NCBI GenBank assembly: GCA_037447655.1
Contig: JBBHKE010001781.1
Span: forward strand, 229,340 to 289,039
DNA: 59,700 nt
Source of the DNA: Zygnema cylindricum
Lineage: Eukaryota > Streptophyta > Zygnematophyceae > Zygnematales > Zygnemataceae
Direction of reading: 5' to 3'
Position 1 is the stretch's first letter; the number at the start of each line of letters is the position of its first letter. Both the position numbers and the translations under genes were made by a program. The notes under the pieces are model-generated. The model had not been told where the DNA came from, did no database searches, and saw nothing but the letters and a program-made list of their open reading frames with translations. This document shows positions 37,736-47,946 of the stretch, piece by piece.

Positions 37736-38783
37736 TAAAAATTGGAGTCCTCCATTGGCCCTCGGAGTAGGCACCACACTAAAAATCCCTAGGATAACCC
37801 TGACCCCTTTGAATTTCCACAAGAATTACTGTCACCCTAACAAAAAAAAACATTGATAAACTTCACCCTTGTGAAGACAAGACTTCATTGAGTCGATAAC
37901 AAAAAGAATCTTCCAATTTGCTCCACTGAGCAGGAAGTTATGGAGGGTCAAAGTTGACCTTTTGTACACAAGCTCTCTCACAAAGAGGGTTTTATCTACC
38001 AAATTTTTCAAATCCTATCTCTCTCTAAAAGTCTATCTACAGCAGTATGACACCAATGATAATATTGTGTCGTACATAAAGGTACAAGTGTCGGTGTACT
38101 TTCTATACGGCTATTATACGACATGGTCAACAAGTACACACATGTCATATTTGGATTCGTTCATCTAATCCTTGGGATGTCGTAATCCAATGTGGTTGTG
38201 CCACGTGTCAATCGATGTGGCGGTGACCGCAAACCGCCAAAATCCTATTCCGCGATCTCAACATCATTCGCGACCGTCCGATCAAAACCGGGTTTCAATC
38301 GTAGCCGTCTTAAATACTTGCGCGATATTTGTTTCGCTGTCAAAACAAAATGCGCGATATCCGTTTCGGAACCGTAACGTACCCCGTACTTTACAAAGTT
38401 GTATCCATGCATGACGTATATAGTTTCCGTTAGATGAATTAGTTCATGTCTAACTATTTAAATATTTGTCAAACCTTATATACTTTACCATTAGTCTTAG
38501 ACTTGTAGGATAAAGCTAACCGCTACCGGCTAGCTTGACGGACGGCAGGTACCAAGATCAATACCTGGGTCCGTCAAGTATCTTTTTAGTAAACCTACTA
38601 AAAACAACTGTTTGCCTCTCTCTGGACAGCACATGCACCAATGGCTCAAGCTCCCTCTTCAACCTTCATTGACTAAGACAAGTGTGGGAGCTAAAGAGAG
38701 GAGTTACAAGTAGACTGCCTCGGTTTCTTTTCTGAATTTCATTTTATACCTAGAAAATACTAAAAGAACCATTAATTTCTACA
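37736..38783 (-). repeat. Copia 3' LTR
   Basis: About 1,048 bp. On the minus strand it begins TGTAGAAATTAATGG, right after the purine-rich AATGGGAG tract. It matches the 46883-47946 copy over its length with scattered substitutions. It contains a GCCACGTGTC G-box-like site at 38200-38209. Confidence 0.8.
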
Positions 38784-38795
38784 CTCCCATTATTT
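38784..38795 (-). other. Copia polypurine tract
   Basis: The minus strand reads AATAATGGGAG immediately before the 3' LTR terminal TG: the classic plus-strand primer position and composition. Confidence 0.7.
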
Positions 38796-38919
38796 TCTAG
38801 TCACTTTTTAATTTCAGACCACACTTCTCATTGCAAAAAATTAGCTTAGGGGAAGAAACAAGTTTGGTCATCATATTTGCTACCATCTCGCTATTTGGTC
38901 TGTACTCAAAACTGATTAT

Positions 38920-40733
38920 TTAGTTCTCTACCTTCTTTCTAATAAAGCTGAGTCTAATGTCCATGTGTTTGGCTTTAAAATGATGTTTAGGATTGGCAGT
39001 AATAGCGATTTTTGCATGATTATCACAAAAATAATTCTGCACACCACTCTTAAGGTGACCAAGCTCACCAACGAAAGACTTGACCCACATCAATTCTTTT
39101 ACAACATAACAAAATGCCATATACTCAGCCTCCATGGTGGATTGAGCAATAACCTTTTGTTGTTTGCTACTCTAGCAACAAGCCCTATCACCCACATATA
39201 ATACATATCTAGAAGTACATCTCCTCATCAGAGCATCACCATGACTGATATTACTCCAAGTAGTGATGTCAGTATTCCCCCCACCCAAATGCAACCATAA
39301 ATCCCTAGTTCCTATCAAATATCTAGGGACTCTTTTAGCTGCCTCCTAATCTCTATTAATGGGAGCATTTAGACTTCTACTTAGCACTCTTAGAGCGGTA
39401 GCTAAATCCGGTCGGGTACAATTCATAAAGCAGATTAGGCTTCCCACTAATTGCTTGTAAGAAATAGTCTGCATGAACTTTTGTTCTTCAGTACCTAATT
39501 CTTCGTCAAAGATTATGACTCTTTCTTCCACACTCCCCTCACTTCCCTTCTTTGACTCCATTAGAGTTGTACAACTATTAGCCTTATCCATCTGAAATTT
39601 TTCCAAAATGTTCCCTCTTGCTTCTTTCTCATTCTGTCTTATAATCTTTCTTTCTCGGTCTCTTTCTACTTGAATTCCCAAAATATATCTTGCCTCCCCC
39701 ATATCCTTCATCTTAAATTTGCCCTTAAGAACGGTTTTCAGTTTATTAATTTTGTCCATTGATTTACTTAAAACAAGCAAATCATCAACATAAATTGCAA
39801 TAAAAATAACACTTCCTAGTCTTCAAAAACATAGATTGAGTGATCTGAGCTGATCCGCATATATCCCAAACCGGTAAGAAACTCATAAAGCTTTTTATTC
39901 CATTGTCTGGGAGCCTGTTTCAAACCATAAAGAGATTTAATCAGCCGGCATACCTTACTCTCCTCTCCTTGCTCCACAAATCCTTCGGGTTATCGCATGA
40001 AGATCTCCTCTTCCAATTCTCTATGCAAAAAGGTTGTCTTGGTGTCCATCTGGTGCACCTCCATGTCTTCCGCTGCAACCAAACTGAAAAGTATCCGGAC
40101 GGAGGGAAATCTGACGACCGGGGCAAAGGTTTCCGCGTAGTCGATTCCCTCTATCTGTGTAAATCCTTTTGCCACTAACCGGGCCTTGTAGCGCTCAATG
40201 GTGTTATCTGGGATCAGTTTAAATTTGAATACCCACTTACAACCGATTGGTTTTCGGTTAGGTGGATAATCCACCAGCTCGCAAGTATGGGCTACCATAA
40301 TTGAGGCCATCTCCTCAATGATGGATGTCTTCCACCGGTTCCTTTCAGGACAATTCATCGACTCTCCATAAGTTTGGGGTTCATCCAGATAAGATAGTTT
40401 TGTTACCTTGTTATTAACATGTTTTTCTTGCAACCTTTTGCTACTTCTCCTTCCTCCCTCAAAATATGTGGCCGGAATAGATGGTTCCCTTGGGTTCTTT
40501 CGAACAATCTCGTCTTCTCCGCTATCTCTCGATTGCGAATCAATTTCCACCATGTCTTTTGCTTCGTGTAAAGTTGTCACTCGAGTTTCCGCGGCCGAGT
40601 CCTTCTTGGTCTGATTCGTACTTGTAAGAAAGTCATCTTCTTTTAAACCTGGATAGTTAGGAAGCTCAAAGTCATCGGAATTTTCTGACTCAAATCTGAT
40701 TTTTACTGACTTTGTATACTTGAAGGGATCCAC
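38920..40733 (-). pseudogene. Copia reverse transcriptase and RNase H
   Basis: RT begins in the 40733-39990 frame with ALVDYPP-like and PIGCKWVFKFKLIPD, YKARLVAKGFTQIEGIDYAE and FAPVV. A frame change follows, then IAIYVDDLLVLS (intact YVDD, about 39800) and YILGIQVERD. RNase H has MEAEYMAFCYVVKELMWVK and CDNHAKIAITANPKHHFKAK. Frameshifts and stops split the polyprotein into at least four frames. Confidence 0.85.
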
Positions 40734-40844
40734 TTACTTTTTTTCATCCTTACCTACTAGATGCTTTAATATAATTATATCTTCCCTTTTAAGATCATAA
40801 ACTATGTTTCATTTTACATCCTCATCATATCCTAATAAGTACCC

Positions 40845-41540
40845 CTATTTTCTTTCAAGATCTAGCTTCCAATTAGACGGATCTGTATCTAGACTAAACA
40901 CTTGACTGCCGAAAACATTAAAGTGAGATATGTTTGGTTTCCGGCTGGTCCATCTCTCATAAGGTGTTTGGCCATTTACCGCTGAGGTAACAACTCTATT
41001 TTTAAGGTAATTAGCACAGTCTATTGTTTCGGCCCAAAACCTTTTTCCTATCTCCTTATCTGAGAACATACTTTTAGCACTATCACTTAGTGTCCCATTT
41101 AATCTTTCAGCTACCCTATTCTGTTCTCGGTTTTGTCGAGCTGTCTTTTGGTGTTGGACTTCATCTTCCCTCATAAAATCCTCAAACTGGATAGAGGTAT
41201 GTTCTCCACCATTGTCACTCCTTACTCCCTTGATTGGGGTTTCATGAAGTTTTTCACTCCATGCCTTATATTGTCTAAAACACTCATGAGCCTCTGACTT
41301 ATTTTCCACAAAATACATCTTGGAATACCGAGACCAATCATCAGGGATAGTCATCATAACTCTCTTCCTACCGGGTGAGGGCACTTTGGTCGGTTCCCAA
41401 ATATTTGTGTGTACCAAATCTAGAATCTTTTCTCCCTTATAGGTGGCAGTTTTTGGAAAGGGTAACCTATGTGTTTTACCTTGAGCACATCCACTACAAT
41501 CACTTAGATTCTCACTTTCACCAAACTGAATCCCTTCCAC
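40845..41540 (-). pseudogene. Copia integrase with altered first catalytic residue
   Basis: Shows CSGCAQGKTHRLPFP (end of the zinc domain and GKxxRxPF), LVHTNIWEP, PDDWSRY, GVRSDNGGEH, NRVAERLNGT and RFWAETIDCANYLKNR. In active elements the third motif reads HTD; here it is HTN, so the first Asp of the D,D-35-E triad is lost. The second Asp (SDNG) and the Glu (VAER) remain. Confidence 0.85.
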
Positions 41541-41700
41541 TGTTGAAATTTAAGTATTTTCTAGGTCTAGAGATTGTAAAATAAAAAGGCAAAAAAGGGA
41601 CAGTGACAACCTACCTCTAACTCTTCACTCAAGTCCCCACACTTGTCGCAGTCATTGAAGACTTGATGAGGAGTTAAGATCCATGGCTGCTTTTCATTGC

Positions 41701-42400
41701 TTAAATCATCCTACACATCCCTTGGCTACCTTTTTCAGCAATGAAATAAACTTCCTCCTCAAAACTAACAGTAAAAACTCCTTTCTTAGTGCAAGTATCA
41801 AAACCCTTATCATCTAATACAGAGGTAGAGATGAGGTTTTTGTTCAACTCCGGAATAAAAAATACACCGGAGAATGTAAGTACGGATGTCTTTCCTTCTA
41901 CAAACACTTTCAAATCTACCGATCGTACAAGAGTAGTAGTGACTATCCTCCCATCCCTTTATTGTATCTCTACAGTGGGAATCTTTTTTATCTTATAGAA
42001 CAAGTATTTATCCTTGCACATGTGCATGGAGGCACCTGAATGTACAATCCAGCCTGCTTCACCTTTCAATCCACTGAAAGCACATTTCTGCTTCCGTGGA
42101 ATTTTGTCCTCGTTTTGCGCCTCCGACTCCTCATCCAATAGGAGCTCATCGTCCTCGTCCTCGGATTCCGCCTCATGCACCCGTGTTACAAGGGCCTTTT
42201 TCTTTTCTCTCGGGGGTCTACCGGTCTACCACTCCTTTAACCGAAGCTCGGTAAGCTTAATACAGTCTGCCATATAGTGTCCTAGTTTCTTGCAAAAGTG
42301 ACACAACCCCTTTGAGACCCCCAATCGTGATTCATCCGAATGAGTTTTCTGTCCTAATCCTCCATAGTTTCCTAATGATTTTCTGGGATTCTTGCTCCTC
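41701..42400 (-). pseudogene. Copia gag zinc knuckle and protease region
   Basis: The minus strand encodes a CCHC-like knuckle (CHFCKKLGHYMADC, about 42300), an acidic linker and the protease WIVHSGASMHMCKDKY (about 42050). This is followed by GVFFIPELNKNLIS, the conserved segment before integrase. The canonical DSGA is HSGA here, so the catalytic Asp is missing. Confidence 0.8.
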
Positions 42401-43013
42401 CATTTAGTTTATATTGCCAAAGCTTGTCCACTTTTCCCTCCCCTTCGGATCTCAATTGTATTATCTCGAACGAGAATCATCCCTACCACAAAATTCCAGA
42501 TCCACCTAGAATCCAACAAATCTTGCACACGTTTGACTATGTTTTCATAGTCATCGGGTAACTTCAAGAGCACGCAATTCAGATTCATCTGTTCTGTTTC
42601 TACCTTACTAACACTCTCTGGTTCTATGGAAAGGGTTGCAAGCTCATTTCAAAAGTCAAGCATTTTTCCCCCTTTGTATGCATATGCATCTATCTTTTGA
42701 TCAGCCAATTGCTACTGCTGAATAGTACCACTCCGGTACACCTATATGAGGGCAATCCACAGATCGGATGCCTTTTCCACCTGGAAATGAGGAGATGCAA
42801 GTCCTTGAGTAAGATGGCGGGGAATGAAGTGTTTTGCCGCCATTTTGTTGTAGTCCTAAGTATCAACATCATTCTCCTCATTCCTCGTAATAGGTGACAT
42901 GAACGCTGAACCGGTTGTGATAGGTGTTGTATCGGTGTAACTTTCTCCTTATCTTTCCCTTTTTCCATCACAATGCTCTCCCTGTCCTCCGAATCCTTTG
43001 GTGGAGTTGGATC
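42401..43013 (-). pseudogene. Copia gag, part after the nested insertion
   Basis: It resumes as DPTPPKDSEDRESIVMEKG just beyond the nested LTR and then continues in shifted frames (AAKHFIPRHLTQGLASPHFQ, LADQKIDAYAYKGGKMLDF). It is frameshifted several times. Confidence 0.65.
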
Positions 43014-44440
43014 TGTTGTTCTTTGGTCTAGAATAGACCGCAGAAGCCACCCAAACTATCATGCAAAAAGCTAAGCAAAAATAGGTCGACGAACAATCAT
43101 TTGAAATGCATCCTCCATTTAACATACAACAACATTTAGGGTTTCATGGAATAATCAACATAAATAAACCCTATGACAACATCTAAGGTTTGATGGAATA
43201 ATCGACATAAACAAACCCTAGGACAAATGCATAAACAATGCATATTAAACATATATAAAATAACATAAATAATAAAAACAAATGCATCACACATAAACAA
43301 GAGTATAATCAAGGTATAATCATTATATCATTTAAAGGGCATGACCTAATCGACAACCCTAAAATACTACATCTTCGGTCCCCACTTTACTAACCAGCAT
43401 TGATTATTCATTTCTAACAAAGCTCATTCCTATATATACACTTGTGAGCTGTCAAATAATCACTAAGTGTCATAAATTACGTTACTGTCACTAAATTCTA
43501 TTTACGCATAATAACCTTTTAGTAAGAGTAAACTAATCGTAAGCCTACACCTGAAAGACAAGCAATCGTAAGCGTACACTTGTCTGCAAATACGACACAT
43601 AAAGACACACAATTAAACTGTCGATATCCTCATTGATCACCTAAAATATAACTATTTTAATCAACACTAAATCATTAATTCAAATAAGACAAAACATTGA
43701 TGCTTCAAATATTTACATCGACGCATCCACAAATCCGCGTCATAAGTGACAACTTGCTTAGTCACTTGTCGATAAGTCCACGTAGTGAACCGACATCGCA
43801 TATGTACGGTCCACTAGATAATGCGTCATTAAAGATAATGAGATCCCTTGAAAATATCGGTAGACGACATTCGCCCTCCACGTGTACCATGACCAACTTG
43901 CCGAAATCAATTCGTACGATCCAATTCTGTCCGTACCGAAATCACATACTTCGTCATAAATGCGCCTTGTCGCATTTAAGGTACACGTCATTTTCGATAA
44001 ATGCATGTCGCAATAAGCGACAACTTAAAGTACACCTGTCAAATACGACGCTCCGTACCGGCGGCGTCCCATGTAATAAATGTCACCTGTCGCATTATGT
44101 TTCGTACGTGCGACGTACAATTTTACGATTTTACATACTTCGAATATCATACATCGGATCGTTTCGCGATCCACCGTCCATTTCACTTACGCGAACCGTA
44201 CTTTTACATATGTTTGTTCGCGTCACTCAATTCGTACTTCCGTACGTCGAACTTCAATTAATTTCACTTCTCCCTTAACCCGAAAATGCATTCGTGCCAC
44301 CACATTAATTTCGGTAAATACGTACGCACGAAAACACGCGCACGCAAGTACGAAACTGAATCTTCCAAAACAACAGGATCTGCTTTTGTGGTAAACCTAG
44401 TTCCCCCAAACCCTGGAGGAATGGTTGAATTGGATGGACA
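43014..44440 (-). repeat. Nested element 3' LTR
   Basis: 1,427 bp. On the plus strand it starts TGTTGTTCTTTGG and ends GGATGGACA. It is offset from its twin by exactly 2,318 bp. It contains many CGTACG/CGACGT-type words. Confidence 0.9.
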
Positions 44441-45331
44441 CCTAGTTTCGTAAATCCATGGAGCCACGTCACCAGTTGTCACACATGCCATCAGCTGCTG
44501 TCTCCTCCATCTGAATCCGCCCAAATGCCTCCGACAGAATTTTCCACTTGTTCCACCAACGCTTCCGCTGCCTCCATATACCATCCAGATTTCATTATAC
44601 ATAATATATATATTTTTATTTTTCAATTACAACAATTTTTCTCTTTTCTCAACAATATCTTAATCCGAATCTACTTCTCACAATTCTATCACAAATCAAC
44701 TAAATAATTAAAGCCAAAAGATCACACTAATAATATATCCCAACTCAAAATTTCAATCTCAACTATATCAAATCTAGATTTCATTTTTTTTTTTTCTTTT
44801 TCTTTTTCATTTAATAATCTGATCCCAAAATTTCCCATTAAAAAATTCATTTAACAAATAGTATTTTCCCAAAAATTCTAATAATGTCACATTTCCCAAA
44901 AGTTTCCAACAACTCAAAATCTACATTACAAATCCAATTTTCAACAATCATTGATCCACAATATTTGGATATCTCTACCACATGTCACAACTCCACCTTC
45001 CGGATCTCTCTCCCCCAAACGTCGAATCTCCACCTTCCACATCTCTCCATCAAACGAATATGTATTTTCCAAAAATAAAATATCATTTCTCATAATTAAT
45101 CATTTTCATTGAGGGTAGACATTTCGACACTGTCACTAAGTTAACCCTTGGGGCGATGCAAGATTAAACTCGGCACATACCAACACTATGATAAGGTCGA
45201 TCTCATGGGTACACAGACACCATTACTGCAATACAACCAGCAAGAACAAAATTAACCCGCTACAATGCGTGTGACACAAACCTATCTCGACTTAACCTAA
45301 CATATGATAGATGGGGTGTGGGCCCATAACC
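44441..45331 (-). other. Nested element interior, non-coding
   Basis: 891 bp. After the primer site the minus strand opens MGPHPIYHMLG and stops at once. The rest has no retroviral-type motif. A purine-rich GATGGAGGAGACAGCAG tract lies about 75 bp before the 3' LTR. Confidence 0.65.
45318..45331 (-). other. Nested element primer-binding site (half tRNA-iMet type)
   Basis: GTGGGCCCATAACC abuts the LTR at 45332. It is the same 14 nt as in the outer element, although the LTRs of the two elements are unrelated. Confidence 0.75.
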
Positions 45332-46758
45332 TGTTGTTCTTTGGTCTAGAATAGACCGCAGAAGCCACCCAAACTATCATGCAAAAAGCTAAGCAAAAAT
45401 AGGTCGACGAACAATCATTTGAAATGCATCCTCCATTTAACATACAACAACATTTAGGGTTTCATGGAATAATCAACATAAATAAACCCTATGACAACAT
45501 CTAAGGTTTGATGGAATAATCGACATAAACAAACCCTAGGACAAATGCATAAACAATGCATATTAAACATATATAAAATAACATAAATAATAAAAACAAA
45601 TGCATCACACATAAACAAGAGTATAATCAAGGTATAATCATTATATCATTTAAAGGGCATGACCTAATCGACAACCCTAAAATACTACATCTTCGGTCCC
45701 CACTTTACTAACCAGCATTGATTATTCATTTCTAACAAAGCTCATTCCTATATATACACTTGTGAGCTGTCAAATAATCACTAAGTGTCATAAATTACGT
45801 TACTGTCACTAAATTCTATTTACGCATAATAACCTTTTAGTAAGAGTAAACTAATCGTAAGCCTACACCTGAAAGACAAGCAATCGTAAGCGTACACTTG
45901 TCTGCAAATACGACACATAAAGACACACAATTAAACTGTCGATATCCTCATTGATCACCTAAAATATAACTATTTTAATCAACACTAAATCATTAATTCA
46001 AATAAGACAAAACATTGATGCTTCAAATATTTACATCGACGCATCCACAAATCCGCGTCATAAGTGACAACTTGCTTAGTCACTTGTCGATAAGTCCACG
46101 TAGTGAACCGACATCGCATATGTACGGTCCACTAGATAATGCGTCATTAAAGATAATGAGATCCCTTGAAAATATCGGTAGACGACATTCGCCCTCCACG
46201 TGTACCATGACCAACTTGCCGAAATCAATTCGTACGATCCAATTCTGTCCGTACCGAAATCACATACTTCGTCATAAATGCGCCTTGTCGCATTTAAGGT
46301 ACACGTCATTTTCGATAAATGCATGTCGCAATAAGCGACAACTTAAAGTACACCTGTCAAATACGACGCTCCGTACCGGCGGCGTCCCATGTAATAAATG
46401 TCACCTGTCGCATTATGTTTCGTACGTGCGACGTACAATTTTACGATTTTACATACTTCGAATATCATACATCGGATCGTTTCGCGATCCACCGTCCATT
46501 TCACTTACGCGAACCGTACTTTTACATATGTTTGTTCGCGTCACTCAATTCGTACTTCCGTACGTCGAACTTCAATTAATTTCACTTCTCCCTTAACCCG
46601 AAAATGCATTCGTGCCACCACATTAATTTCGGTAAATACGTACGCACGAAAACACGCGCACGCAAGTACGAAACTGAATCTTCCAAAACAACAGGATCTG
46701 CTTTTGTGGTAAACCTAGTTCCCCCAAACCCTGGAGGAATGGTTGAATTGGATGGACA
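45332..46758 (-). repeat. Nested element 5' LTR
   Basis: Twin of 43014-44440. No difference was noticed, which implies recent insertion or gene conversion. Confidence 0.9.
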
Positions 46759-46878
46759 CCTCACTCGTCCACTTACTATCCCCCAAAACCTCGTTTCATA
46801 TAGAGCCCCTGTCATCATACTTTCCCAATATATGAAGCCTGCTCCATTAAATATGGGTACGCTAGAGGGTGGGCCCAT
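46759..46878 (-). pseudogene. Copia gag N-terminus, interrupted
   Basis: The ATG at 46878-46876 opens MGPPSSVPIFNGAGFIYWES, then MMTGALYETRFWGIVSGRVR. This is the typical copia gag start (PxFNGxxFxxW ... LWxIVxG). It is cut at 46758 by the nested LTR. The ATG lies inside the primer-binding site. Confidence 0.8.
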
Positions 46879-46882
46879 AACC
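46868..46882 (-). other. Copia primer-binding site for a half tRNA-iMet
   Basis: The plus strand reads GGTGGGCCCATAACC directly against the 5' LTR (46883). As I recall plant initiator tRNA-Met, this equals its anticodon stem-loop (CAT anticodon at 46876-46878), not the 3' acceptor end. This implies priming by a 5' tRNA half, as known for Drosophila copia. Confidence 0.75.
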
Positions 46883-47946
46883 TAAAACTCTGAGACCTCC
46901 ATTGGCCCTTAGAGTAGACAGCTCACTAGAAGCCCCTAGGATAACCCTGACCCCTTTGAATTTCCACAAGAATAACTGCAACCCTGACAAGTAAAACTCT
47001 GACTTACTTCACCCCTATGAAGACAAGACTCCCGTGAGACGATAGCAAAAAGAATATCTGAATTTTCTCCCCTGAGCAATTAGTTATGGATGGTCAAACT
47101 TTACCTTTTGTACACAAGCTCTCTCACAAAGAGGGTCATATCTACCGAAATTTTCTAAGTCCTATCTCTCTCTAAAACTCAATCTACTGAATTACGACAC
47201 CAATCATAATACTGTGTCGTACAGAAAGGTACAGGTGCCGGTGTACTTTTTTACGGTTATTCTACGACATGGCCTACAAGTTAACACATGTCATATTTGA
47301 ATTTGTTCTTGTAATCCTCGGAGATGCCGTAAGCCAATGTGGTTGTGCCACGTGTCAATCGATGTGGCAGTGATCGCAAACCGCCAAAATCCTATTTCGC
47401 GATCTTGACATCCTTCGCGGCCGTCCGATCAAAATCGGGTGTCTATCGTAGCGTCATAAATTTCTTACGCGATATTTGTTTCGCTGTCGAAACAAAATGT
47501 GCGGTATCCGTTTCGGAACCGTACCGTAAACCGTACTTTACAAAACTGTATCTATGCATGACGTATATAGTTTCTGTTAAATGAATTAGTTGACGTCTAA
47601 CTATTTAAATATTTGTCAAACCTTATATACTTTACCATTCGTCTTAGACTTGTATGATAAAGCTAACCGCTATTTGCTAACTCGACGGACGATAGGCACC
47701 AGGATAAAATCCTAGGTCTATCAAGTATCTTTTTAGTAAACCTACTAAAAACAATTGCTTGTCTCTCTCTGGACAGCACAGGTGGACAGCACAGGTAGCC
47801 ATGGCTCTAGCTCCCTCTTCAACCTTAAATGATTGCAACATGTGTGGGAGCTGAAGAGAGGAATTAGAGGCAGACTGTCTCGGCTTCTTTTATGCATTTC
47901 ATTTTAGACCTAGAAAATACTAAAAATACCATTAATTTCTATTTCA
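46883..47946 (-). repeat. Copia 5' LTR
   Basis: About 1,064 bp, the counterpart of 37736-38783. It is diverged by many substitutions and small indels, and its outer end lacks a clean TG. The G-box-like GCCACGTGTC is kept at 47347-47356. Confidence 0.8.

Larger units (their letters stand above)
43014..46758 (-). mobile_element. Nested non-autonomous LTR retrotransposon
   Basis: Two direct repeats of 1,427 bp (43014-44440 and 45332-46758) flank 891 bp with no gag or pol. The repeats have TG...CA ends and look identical: every ORF inside one recurs unchanged in the other. A tRNA-iMet-anticodon-type primer site (45318-45331) abuts the 45332 copy, so the element is on the minus strand and that copy is the 5' LTR. 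It sits inside the older element's gag. I see no clear 5-bp target duplication (GGATC and CCTCA flank it). Large LTRs with a short non-coding interior fit a LARD-like element moved by a relative's proteins. Confidence 0.85.
37736..47946 (-). mobile_element. Ty1/copia LTR retrotransposon, inactive, with nested insertion
   Basis: Minus-strand order is 5' LTR (about 47946-46883), PBS (46882-46868), gag start (46878), nested element (46758-43014), rest of gag (about 43013-42200), protease (about 42180-41900), integrase (about 41913-40845), RT (40733-39340), RNase H (to 38920), PPT (about 38795-38784) and 3' LTR (38783-37736). PR-INT-RT-RH order defines copia. The LTRs are clearly diverged from each other, so this is an old insertion. 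The flanks share CAAC just outside each end, possibly a residual target duplication. Catalytic residues are lost in protease and integrase. Confidence 0.85.

Noticed and set aside
43697-44278. 193-codon ORF present twice (also at 46015-46596)
   Set aside because: It is duplicated only because it lies in the two LTRs of the nested element; composition and Arg/His/Thr content look non-coding.
45318-45331. A tRNA-Met gene
   Set aside because: Only the anticodon stem-loop (14 nt) is present; no acceptor, D or T arms. It is a primer-binding site.
46890-46905. A conventional tRNA-iMet 3'-end PBS (CTCTGAGACC)
   Set aside because: Poor match to the GCTCTGATACCA complement, and it lies inside the LTR similarity rather than beside it.
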